From Streptomyces chromofuscus (GTDB taxonomy: Bacteria; Actinomycetota; Actinomycetes; Streptomycetales; Streptomycetaceae): 64,000 nucleotides of DNA. Below, piece by piece: positions 36,905 through 44,068 of the stretch. A program made the translations under genes and the position numbers. Every line of letters starts with the position of its first letter. The stretch's first letter is position 1. The notes below the pieces were generated by a model. The model ran no database searches. It saw only the letters and a list, made by a program, of their open reading frames with translations, and was not told where the DNA came from. The stretch is from contig NZ_CP063374.1 of NCBI RefSeq assembly GCF_015160875.1, positions 3,038,001 to 3,102,000 on the forward strand, given 5' to 3'.

Positions 36905-37477
36905 ATGAGCAGCAGCACACTGACCTCGGACGGCGCAGCCTGGCTCGCCTCGGCAGGAACGTATCCGCGCAGCACCCTCGCCTTCTGGGAGGAGCGCCCG
37001 GACGCCCCCGTGGTGCTGCCCTGCGGTTCCGCCTTCGACATCGTGAGCGTGCCCGCGATCTTCGGGCGCCGGATGCTGGACCGGCTGTGGGACGAGGGCC
37101 CGGGGTCGGGACCGGTCGCGGTGTTCCGCGGCCGGATGCTGCTGTTCGCCGCGCCGGGCACGGCCCAACGGCTGCCCTCGCTGCTGGAGTGGGAGGAGTG
37201 GGGTGCCACCGGGCCGGGATCCCCCAGCCGTACGGCCGCCATCCCGCCCCTGCTGTGCCATGGCACCGGCGACGCGGTCACCGTTCCCGCACCCACCGGT
37301 GCGCCGGCCTCCGACGCCCGCTGGCTCGTCGCCCCCGACACCCGTCAGCCCTGGCTCCCGGGCCCCGAAATCCTGCTCTGGGCGGCCCTCCGGGCCGCCC
37401 GTTCGGCGGTGCGGATATCGATTTTTCCTCCCCCCGACCTGGATGCTAATGTCTACGACGTCAGCAGGCGCCGCTAG
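36905..37477 (+). CDS. Prim-pol-like bifunctional DNA primase/polymerase N-domain protein
   Basis: 190 residues. The sequence resembles the N-terminal bifunctional DNA primase/polymerase (prim-pol) domain as found in short stand-alone Streptomyces proteins: DAPVVLPCGSAFDIVSVPA near 40-58, then GPVAVFRGRMLLFAAPGTAQRLP and LLEWEEWG. Catalytic Asp residues of active prim-pols cannot be assigned with confidence, so it may be inactive or regulatory. ATG at 36905. Its TAG stop (37475-37477) lies inside the tRNA-Lys gene, overlapping it by 10 bp. Confidence 0.72.
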   Translation: MSSSTLTSDGAAWLASAGTYPRSTLAFWEERPDAPVVLPCGSAFDIVSVPAIFGRRMLDRLWDEGPGSGPVAVFRGRMLLFAAPGTAQRLPSLLEWEEWGATGPGSPSRTAAIPPLLCHGTGDAVTVPAPTGAPASDARWLVAPDTRQPWLPGPEILLWAALRAARSAVRISIFPPPDLDANVYDVSRRR

Positions 37478-37541
37478 CTCAGTTGGTTAGAGCAGCTGAC
37501 TCTTAATCAGCGGGTCCGGGGTTCGAGTCCCTGGCGGCGCA
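37468..37541 (+). tRNA. tRNA-Lys (CTT anticodon), copy 1
   Basis: A full cloverleaf: acceptor GCGCCGC/GCGGCGC, D arm AGCTCAGTTGGTTAGAGC, anticodon stem GCTGA/TCAGC with loop CTCTTAA (anticodon CTT at 37502-37504), and a TTCGAGT T-loop. Discriminator A; CCA not encoded. The 74-nt sequence is identical to the copy at 42913-42986, and the 13 bases upstream (ACGACGTCAGCAG) are also shared. Confidence 0.97.
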
Positions 37542-37547
37542 CGTTGT

Positions 37548-37590
37548 CGATGGCGAGGCTGTTCGCGAAGCGCGAACGTCCTCGCCATCG
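37548..37590. terminator. Terminator after tRNA-Lys copy 1
   Basis: An outer perfect 11-bp stem CGATGGCGAGG/CCTCGCCATCG encloses a second stem GTTCGCG/CGCGAAC. It starts 7 bases after the tRNA and is followed by TCGTTT. Confidence 0.88.
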
Positions 37591-37607
37591 TCGTTTCGGC
37601 CGGGGGA

Positions 37608-38921
37608 TCACCCGTTCGCGATCTTCACCGTCCACGCCCCCGAAGCCGTGCGCCCCTCCACCTCCACCCGTACGCCGGTTCCCGGCACGGTGAAGCTCTC
37701 CCCGAGCTCGACCGGCGCGTCCGCGAGCGGTGGGTACACCGAGCCCTCCCAGCACGCCTCCGTGTGCGGGTGGGCGTCGATCACCTGGACCGGGCCCCCG
37801 CCGGACTCGGCGCCGGCGTGGACGCGGTAGACGAGGACGCCCTGCCGGCAGCTCTCCTGATCGTTGCCGACGGAGCCCCGCGCCTCGATGGCCAGGACGC
37901 TGTCGGCCCCGGTGCGCACCACCGCCAGCTTGGTGCCGCGGCCCAGCCCGAAGGCCGGGGCGCCGGCCGCGGCGACGCCCGGCTGTCCGGGCCCGGCGCC
38001 GAGCGACTCCAGTGTCAGCCGCACGGGCCGGTCGCCCTGCACGCAGACCACCTGCCGGGGCTCCAGCCAGCCCAGCTTCCACTTGTGCCAGCCGAACAGG
38101 TCGGGAGCCAGTCCGAACTGGCTGCCCATCAGGTCCCAGTCACCCACATGGGTGTCCCAGTCGCCCTTTCCGTCGACCGGGCGGTGGTAGAGGTCCGGCA
38201 GGTCGAAGACGTGACCCGTCTCATGCGCGAGGACGAGCCGGTCCGGCGGATGGTTTTCGAACACCGTGACGACCCGGCGGATGTCGGTGCCGTCGGCGCG
38301 CAGAGGAGTGTCCAGGTTGACCACTTTCGTGGCATCGGAGTCGACGCCGGGCGCATGCGGGTCGGCGACGAAGTAGACGACGTCGTAGTGGGAGAAGTCG
38401 ACCTGGCCGTCGGCGGCGGCCAGGGCGTCGCGCAAATAGGCGGCCCGGTGCGAGGCGGTCCAGTCGCGCTGTATGGCGTACGCCGTCGAAGGGCGCGGCA
38501 TGCGGATCCAGCGCTTCAGCGGGTGCTCGCGCAGGCGGAACTTGCCGTACGAGGCGCTCGCGAAGTAGCGGCTGGTGGCCGGGAAGTGGTCGGCGGCCAG
38601 TTCGGCCGGGGTGGTCAGCGGGCGGGAGTCCGGGAAGGACAGGAAGACCATCACCGCGTCCAGCGCGCCGGCCGGCCGGGGATAGGCGGTGTTCCAGGTG
38701 TCCAGGCCCTCGGAGTGGTGGGCCTTGGTGCGGGTGAGGGCACAGGGCGCCGCGGCGAAGGGCTCCGCGACCGAGGGGCAGGTGATGAGGGAGGTGGCCG
38801 CGAGCGCCGACAGGGTGGTGAACACGGCCGCGGTGCTGCGCAGTCGGGGGCGGGCGGCTTGGCGGCCGAGCCCCCTGAATGCCTCACGGGTGCGTTCCCC
38901 CAAGGGCTGCTGGCGCGGCAC
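37608..38921 (-). CDS. Secreted M6-like metalloprotease
   Basis: 437 residues. A basic N-terminus and a hydrophobic stretch (about 28-48, ending SLITCPSVAEP) form a signal peptide. The protease region has the zinc motif HETGHVFDLPD near residue 233, followed by the Gly/Asp/Trp-rich DWDLMGSQFGLAPDLFGWHKW segment, which resembles the immune-inhibitor-A/M6 family. The C-terminal 150 residues form a beta-rich accessory region. The GTG at 38921 has GGAGG 5 bases upstream; an ATG at 38923 is out of frame. It is convergent with tRNA-Lys copy 1 and divergent from cdgA. Confidence 0.85.
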   Translation of the reverse strand: MPRQQPLGERTREAFRGLGRQAARPRLRSTAAVFTTLSALAATSLITCPSVAEPFAAAPCALTRTKAHHSEGLDTWNTAYPRPAGALDAVMVFLSFPDSRPLTTPAELAADHFPATSRYFASASYGKFRLREHPLKRWIRMPRPSTAYAIQRDWTASHRAAYLRDALAAADGQVDFSHYDVVYFVADPHAPGVDSDATKVVNLDTPLRADGTDIRRVVTVFENHPPDRLVLAHETGHVFDLPDLYHRPVDGKGDWDTHVGDWDLMGSQFGLAPDLFGWHKWKLGWLEPRQVVCVQGDRPVRLTLESLGAGPGQPGVAAAGAPAFGLGRGTKLAVVRTGADSVLAIEARGSVGNDQESCRQGVLVYRVHAGAESGGGPVQVIDAHPHTEACWEGSVYPPLADAPVELGESFTVPGTGVRVEVEGRTASGAWTVKIANG

Positions 38922-39062
38922 ATGGACCTCCGGATGCGTTCACGGGACACCGCATCCAGCCTGTGTGAATTTATTGTTGTATGCCCTGTTTGCCTGCACC
39001 GGACGAGTGAGGAGTCCGGGGTCCCGGCGGGGTCACTGAACCGGCCGACACCCCCGAACCGC

Positions 39063-39075
39063 TCACAGACCGTCA
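39063..39075. promoter_or_regulatory. Probable BldD operator upstream of cdgA
   Basis: TCACAGACCGTCA fits the BldD consensus TNAC-N5-GTNA at every specified position. It lies 213 bp before the cdgA start codon, within its promoter region. S. coelicolor cdgA is a known BldD target; the site here is predicted from the pattern. Confidence 0.7.
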
Positions 39076-39287
39076 CAATCGGTCGAGCCATGGGAGAACC
39101 GGGCCTCAGACGGGCAGAAACGATCTGTCAGGAGGGCGGGCCGTTCCGCGCGAGTTCCGCGACACTGGACAGTGGGCTGCGAGCGTCGTCGGCAGCCCTC
39201 TATGATCGGCACACTTTCCTGACCTTGCCTGCCCGGACAGAGGTCGAGCAGAGATCGAGCAGATCGAGTGCACTGCGGGAGCGAGCG

Positions 39288-41141
39288 GTGAGCGGAACGT
39301 CCGAAGGGCCGACGCCCGCGGCAGACCTCATCGGGCCGGCCGTCACAGACAGTAATAGCCAGGCGTCGCGAAGTACCGGGACCGACGGGGCCGACAGGAC
39401 CGACGCCTCCGACTCCTACCGATCGGCCTTCGCCGCGGCCCCGCTGGCGATGGCGGTCGTCGACCGCGAGGGCCTCGTCGTCAGCGCCAACGCGGCCCTC
39501 GCCGACCTGCTCGGCACGAGCCCCGGCGAACTGGCCGGACGGGTCGCCGCCGACCTGGTCGACCTGGCCTCCGACGCGCGCACCTGGCACGCGTACCGCG
39601 AGGTGCTGCGCGGCCGGGAGGCCCGACTGCGGTGCAGCCGGCGGCTGAAGCACCCCGACGGGCACAGCGTCTGGGTGCAGGTCACCGTCGCCCCGCTGCC
39701 CGACCGCGCGAACGGCGTGCTGCTGACCGCCGCCGACATCAGCGCCCGCCGTGAACTCCAGGGCAGGCTGCGGCACTTGCAGATGCACGACCCGGTGACC
39801 CGGCTGCCCAACCGGACCCTGTTCTTCGAGCGCCTGTCGGCCGCCCTCGACGTGGAGTCGTACGAGCGCGGCGGCACCGGCCGGATCGGCCTGTGCTACC
39901 TCGACCTCGACGGCTTCAAGGCGGTCAACGACACCCTCGGCCACCGGGTCGGGGACCGGCTGCTCGCGGCCGTGGCCGAGCGGCTGGGCCGCTGCGCGGA
40001 CCAGGCGGGTCACGGCAGGGCGAGCGCGCCGCTGGTGGCCAGGCTGGGCGGCGACGAGTTCGCGCTGCTGGTCGAGGACTCCACGGGCACCGAGCAACTC
40101 GCCGACCTGGCCGAGTCCGTGCTCACGGCCCTGCAGGAGCCCTTCGACCTCGCCGGTCAGCGGCTGTCCCTTTCGGCGTCGATCGGGGTCGTCGAGCGGC
40201 AGGCCGCCGGCACCACCGCGACCGGGCTGATGCAGGCGGCGGACACCACGCTGTACTGGGCGAAGGCGGACGGCAAGTCCCGCTGGACGCTGTTCGACCC
40301 GGAGCGCAACGCCCACCGCATGACCCGGCAGGCGCTCGCCTCCACGCTCCGTCCGGCCATCGACCGGGGCGAGTTCGTCCTGGAGTACCAGCCGCTGGTC
40401 GGGATGGCGGACGGGCGGCTGAGCGGGGTCGAGGCGTTGGTCCGTTGGAACCACCCGCAGTTCGGCATGCTGACGCCGAATCGGTTCATCGGACTGGCGG
40501 AGGAGGACGGCGCGATCGTTCCCCTGGGGCGCTGGGTGCTCGCCACCGCCTGCCGTCAGGCCCGCCGCTGGCAGCTCGAACGCCCCGACGACCCGCCCCT
40601 GTTCGTCTCCGTCAACGTGGCCGTGCGCCAGGTCTGGGACTCCGACCTGGTCGCGGACGTCGCCGAGACCCTGGCCGAGACGGGCCTCGCCCCGCAGCTG
40701 CTCCAGCTGGAGTTGACCGAGTCCGCGGTGATGGGCTCCGCGGGCCGCCCGTTGCAGGCCCTGCAGGCGCTCAGCGAGATGGGCGTGCGCATCGCCATCG
40801 ACGACTTCGGCACCGGTTACTCCAACCTCGCCTACCTCAGCCGGCTGCCGGTGTCGGTGCTGAAGCTGGACGGGTCCTTCGTCCGGGGCTTCCAGTACGA
40901 GGACTCGGGCGCCCATCCCAGCCCGGCCGACGAGGTCATCGTGGAGGCGATGATCCAGCTGGCGCACCGGCTGGGACTGACCGTGACCGCGGAGTGCGTC
41001 GAGACCTCGGCACAGGCCGGCCGGCTGCGCCGGATCGGGTGCGACACCGGGCAGGGGTGGCTGTACTCCCGGCCGGTGCCGCCGGATCGCATCTCCCAGT
41101 TGCTCCGCTGCCCGTTCGGTCAGGCGGTTGGCAACCCGTAG
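39288..41141 (+). CDS. cdgA: CdgA, PAS-GGDEF-EAL c-di-GMP turnover protein
   Basis: 617 residues. A Ser/Asp-rich leader precedes a PAS domain (about 45-160; AFAAAPLAMAVVDREGLVVS), then a GGDEF diguanylate cyclase domain with intact GGDEF at 254-258, then an EAL phosphodiesterase domain with EAL at 382-384 and the DDFGTGYSNLAYL and KLDGSFVR segments. Both active-site signatures are intact. No RxxD product-inhibition site is seen just before GGDEF. In S. coelicolor the orthologue makes c-di-GMP and blocks development when overexpressed. GTG at 39288 has GGGAG 8 bases upstream. Its 3' end overlaps the convergent oxidoreductase gene by 22 bp. Confidence 0.92.
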   Translation: MSGTSEGPTPAADLIGPAVTDSNSQASRSTGTDGADRTDASDSYRSAFAAAPLAMAVVDREGLVVSANAALADLLGTSPGELAGRVAADLVDLASDARTWHAYREVLRGREARLRCSRRLKHPDGHSVWVQVTVAPLPDRANGVLLTAADISARRELQGRLRHLQMHDPVTRLPNRTLFFERLSAALDVESYERGGTGRIGLCYLDLDGFKAVNDTLGHRVGDRLLAAVAERLGRCADQAGHGRASAPLVARLGGDEFALLVEDSTGTEQLADLAESVLTALQEPFDLAGQRLSLSASIGVVERQAAGTTATGLMQAADTTLYWAKADGKSRWTLFDPERNAHRMTRQALASTLRPAIDRGEFVLEYQPLVGMADGRLSGVEALVRWNHPQFGMLTPNRFIGLAEEDGAIVPLGRWVLATACRQARRWQLERPDDPPLFVSVNVAVRQVWDSDLVADVAETLAETGLAPQLLQLELTESAVMGSAGRPLQALQALSEMGVRIAIDDFGTGYSNLAYLSRLPVSVLKLDGSFVRGFQYEDSGAHPSPADEVIVEAMIQLAHRLGLTVTAECVETSAQAGRLRRIGCDTGQGWLYSRPVPPDRISQLLRCPFGQAVGNP

Positions 41142-42208
41142 GCGTCCGCGATCAGTTCGTAGGAACGCAGGCGGATCTCGCCGGTGTGCGCGTTCGCCGT
41201 GATCATCAACTCGTCGGCGCCGGTGCGCTTGTGAAGGTCGTCCAGGCCCGCGCGGACCTCGTCCGGGGTGCCATGGATGACGTTGGCGTTCCAGGAGGTG
41301 ACGAACTCCCGCTCCAGCGGGCTGAACTCGTACGCCTCGGCCTCCTCCGGCGTGGGCACGAGTCCCGGCCGTCCGGTGCGCAGCCGGAGCATGCTGAGCG
41401 CGGCGGCGCGGACCTGGCGCCGGGCCTCCTTCTCGTCGTCGGCCGCGAGCGCGGAGACGCCGATGAGGGCGTACGGCGCGTCGAGAACGGCGGACGGCTT
41501 GAAGGACTCCCGGTAGAGGTCGAGCGCGGGAATGGTGTTCTGCGCGGAGAAGTGGTGGGCGAACGCGAAGGGCAGGCCGAGCAGGCCGGCCAGGCGGGCG
41601 CTGAACCCGGAGGAGCCGAGCAGCCAGATCGGCGGGCGGTGCGGGGACTGGACGCCGCCGGGCGAGGTGGCCTGGACGGGGCCGGGGACCGCGTGGATAC
41701 GGCGGTAGGGGTGGCCGTCGGGGAAGTCGTCGTCCAGGAACCGGGTCAGCTCGACGAGCTGCTCGGGGAAGTCGTCGGCGCCCTCGTTCAGCCGGTCGGT
41801 GCGGCGCAGGGCGGCCGCGGTGGCGCCGTCGGTTCCGGGGGCGCGGCCGAGGCCCAGGTCGATGCGGCCGGGGGCCATCGCCTCCAGCGTGCCGAACTGC
41901 TCGGCGATCACCAGCGGGGCGTGGTTGGGCAGCATCACGCCGCCCGAGCCGAGCCGGAGGCGGTCGGTGTGAGCGGCGAGATGGGCGAGGATCACGGCCG
42001 GGGAGGAGGAGGCGACGCCGGGCATGGAGTGGTGCTCGGCGACCCAGTACCGGTGGAAACCGCGGGCCTCCGCGAGCCGGGACAGCGAGACGCTGGTGCG
42101 CAGGGCGTCGGTGGCGGTGCGGCCCGCGCCGACGGTCACCAGGTCCAGTACGGAGAGGGGGACGGGGGCGCTGCCGTGTGCGGTGCCGCGGATCTCGTCG
42201 TCCGGCAA
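41120..42208 (-). CDS. LLM-class flavin-dependent oxidoreductase
   Basis: 362 residues, bacterial luciferase-like monooxygenase fold: SVLDLVTVGAGRT near the start, RYWVAEHHSMPGVASSSP near 52-70, LRLGSGGVMLPNHAPLVIAEQFGTLE-type flavin-binding stretch (about 90-115), and PGRIDLGLGRAPGTDG. It resembles the MsnO8-type subgroup, which has no assigned substrate. ATG at 42208. It converges on cdgA with a 22-bp overlap of the coding ends. Confidence 0.88.
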   Translation of the reverse strand: MPDDEIRGTAHGSAPVPLSVLDLVTVGAGRTATDALRTSVSLSRLAEARGFHRYWVAEHHSMPGVASSSPAVILAHLAAHTDRLRLGSGGVMLPNHAPLVIAEQFGTLEAMAPGRIDLGLGRAPGTDGATAAALRRTDRLNEGADDFPEQLVELTRFLDDDFPDGHPYRRIHAVPGPVQATSPGGVQSPHRPPIWLLGSSGFSARLAGLLGLPFAFAHHFSAQNTIPALDLYRESFKPSAVLDAPYALIGVSALAADDEKEARRQVRAAALSMLRLRTGRPGLVPTPEEAEAYEFSPLEREFVTSWNANVIHGTPDEVRAGLDDLHKRTGADELMITANAHTGEIRLRSYELIADAYGLPTA

Positions 42209-42304
42209 GGGATGCCTCCTGGTATCGGGCCGTGCGGTGTCCTCCAGCCGCTAACAGGAGACGGTCCCCGCTTATTCCCCCCGCGCCGTCGCCGAGCTTC
42301 CTGG

Positions 42305-42560
42305 GGTCGCGCGTTCTCACGAAGGCCCTCGTAGGTCCTGCGGCCTCGGCCCCCATGGGTCCCGCGTCCTCACGAAGACCGCCGAAAGTCCCGGCTCCTC
42401 ACCAGGCCCCCCATAGGGCCCGCGGCCTCACGAAGGCCGTCGAAAATCCCGGCTGCTCACCAGGCCCCCCATAGGTCCCGCGTCCCTCACCAGCCCTGAT
42501 GGGTCCCGGACGCTCACCAACGCCCCGTCGGTCCCGCATCCTCACAAGGCCCCCATCGTT
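42305..42560. repeat. Imperfect 53-58-bp tandem repeats in a gene-free stretch
   Basis: The 376 bp between the oxidoreductase start and the racemase remnant hold three or more imperfect head-to-tail units, each beginning CTCACGAAG and containing CCCCCCATAGG or CCCCCATGGG. The spacing is about 53 bp for the first pair and 58 bp for the second, and units degrade towards 42560. No convincing gene. Confidence 0.75.
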
Positions 42561-42584
42561 CCTGGTCCTCGCCGATCCCGAGGG

Positions 42585-42775
42585 TCATACCTGCACGATC
42601 GGCTCCCTGGTGAACAGTGCGCCCAGCTCCGGTGCGTTCACCCGACGGTCCGCCAGGCGCAGCGCCTCCCAGACGGTGACCTGGTTGGCGGTGAGGACCG
42701 GCTTGCCGAGCTCCTTCTCCAGGGCCGGGATGTGGGCGGCCGTGTGCAGAGCCGTGTCCGGCAGGAGGACCGACC
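42585..42775 (-). pseudogene. C-terminal fragment of an Asp/Glu racemase or maleate isomerase
   Basis: About 62 residues (VLLPDTALHTAAHIPALEKE, then LTANQVTVWEALRLA) match the C-terminus of the maleate cis-trans isomerase/arylmalonate decarboxylase family of the Asp/Glu racemase superfamily, which usually has about 240 residues. The N-terminal three quarters are absent; upstream sequence in the frame has no similarity and tRNA-Lys copy 2 lies about 140 bp away. It is a truncated remnant, probably cut by the event that placed the tRNA here. Confidence 0.75.
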
Positions 42776-42912
42776 GCGTTTCACAACTGTCGTCACGGCG
42801 CGCATGTTGACGGTCCGAATGATGTACGGCACCCGTTCCGGCCCCGGTGGGGGCCTCTCGCCGGTGGTCGGGAGCACCCCCGGAGGTCATGTAGAGTTAA
42901 CGACGTCAGCAG

Positions 42913-42986
42913 GCGCCGCTAGCTCAGTTGGTTAGAGCAGCTGACTCTTAATCAGCGGGTCCGGGGTTCGAGTCCCTGGCGGCGCA
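42913..42986 (+). tRNA. tRNA-Lys (CTT anticodon), copy 2
   Basis: Identical over all 74 bases to the copy at 37468-37541, including anticodon CTT (42947-42949) and discriminator A. The shared flank extends 13 bases upstream (ACGACGTCAGCAG) and stops at the tRNA end downstream. Confidence 0.97.
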
Positions 42987-42996
42987 CAGACGGCGA

Positions 42997-43023
42997 GGCC
43001 CCTCACTTCGGTGGGGGGCCTTT
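42997..43023 (+). terminator. Terminator after tRNA-Lys copy 2
   Basis: GGCCCCTCAC and GTGGGGGGCC form a 10-bp stem with one T-G pair around a stable TTCG tetraloop, followed by TTT, 10 bases after the tRNA. Confidence 0.9.
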
Positions 43024-43079
43024 CGCATGCCCTCCGCGGGGCTTCTTCCCGCGCGGTCGGAGCAGGGTCCTCCGCGGTT

Positions 43080-43814
43080 ATGGCCGGTTACCCTCTGGCC
43101 ATGGCTGCGCGTGACCTCCAGGAGAGGATCAAGAAGCTCATCGTCGACCGCCGGCTGGCCTTTGGGGCGCCGCTGCCGACCGAGCCCGAACTGATGGCGT
43201 TCCTCGGGGCGAGCCGTAACTCGGTCCGGGAGGCACTGAAGGCCCTCCAGGCGATGGGCATCGTCGAGATACGGCACGGCTTCGGCACCTATGTCGGCCG
43301 TATGTCCTTCGCCCCGATGATCGAGGGCCTCGCCTTCCGCACCGTCGCCGGGCACCACCGGGGCGAGGACAGCCTGCTGCAGCTGCTGCGGCTGCGTGAG
43401 GCGATGGAGACGGGGCTGGTGTCGCGGCTCGCGGGGCGGCTCACGGAAGGGCACCTCGCCGAGCTGGAGGCACTCGTGGACGCCATGGACCGGCGGGCCG
43501 CGCAGGGGGTCTCCCTCGCCGGGACCGACCGGACCTTTCACGCCACCCTCTACCGAGGGCTGGACAACGCGCTGCTGAGCGAGGTGCTGGAGGCCTTCTG
43601 GGACGCCTTCCACCGGGTGAGCAGGGACCTTGTCGAGGTGCCGCAGGATCCCCGGATCACCTGCCGGCAGCACCGCGAGATCCTGGACGCCGTGCGGTCC
43701 GGCGACTCACTCCGCGCCGAGCAGGCCATTGGCGACCACTTCAGCCACATTCGTACCCGCCTGCTGTCAAGCGCACCAACAGACACCACCTTGCGTCCGA
43801 ATGAGCCCGTATAA
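43080..43814 (+). CDS. GntR/FadR-family transcriptional regulator with FCD domain
   Basis: 244 residues from the ATG at 43080, or 237 from an ATG at 43101. A winged GntR helix-turn-helix (about 14-75; PLPTEPELMAFLGASRNSVR, then ALQAMGIVEIRHGFGTYV) is followed by an all-helical FCD ligand domain (about 90-230) with metal-site His residues in FHATLYRG and CRQHREIL. FadR-type FCD regulators usually repress a nearby catabolic gene in response to a small acid; here the neighbour downstream is the cslA gene and upstream a racemase remnant, so its target may be lost or remote. Confidence 0.88.
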   Translation: MAGYPLAMAARDLQERIKKLIVDRRLAFGAPLPTEPELMAFLGASRNSVREALKALQAMGIVEIRHGFGTYVGRMSFAPMIEGLAFRTVAGHHRGEDSLLQLLRLREAMETGLVSRLAGRLTEGHLAELEALVDAMDRRAAQGVSLAGTDRTFHATLYRGLDNALLSEVLEAFWDAFHRVSRDLVEVPQDPRITCRQHREILDAVRSGDSLRAEQAIGDHFSHIRTRLLSSAPTDTTLRPNEPV

Positions 43815-44068
43815 CGGGTAAATACCGTGCATCCCATCTTGCGATCATGCGGAACGGCGTAGAACCCTGGTCTCACGAGGCTGCGGTTACGCGCCAATTG
43901 GGGGGAAAGAACCGGTTGCCGGTGGTGCGGGGAAGGGGGCCCCGTTCATGAGTGCGCCGAGGGGGGCGTCGGGCGACCGGACACACGCCTGTGCACGTCG
44001 AGGGGGACCGGCACGGGCGAAGGGACCGACGGACACGCGGAGCCGATCCGCGTGTGGGGGGATGACTC
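43815..44068. other. Leader region upstream of cslA, no gene seen
   Basis: 254 bp after the GntR stop, with long G-runs (GGGGGGAAAG near 43901). It should carry the cslA promoter. No tRNA, hairpin or coding signal stood out. Confidence 0.4.

Noticed and set aside
39063..42356. A 1097-codon minus-strand frame over cdgA
   Set aside because: Antisense shadow of cdgA and partly a wrong frame of the LLM gene; no motif.
37542..42912. An integrated element with its own integrase
   Set aside because: No integrase, excisionase or replication gene is present between the two tRNA-Lys genes; only the tRNA duplication and one truncated gene suggest a past event.
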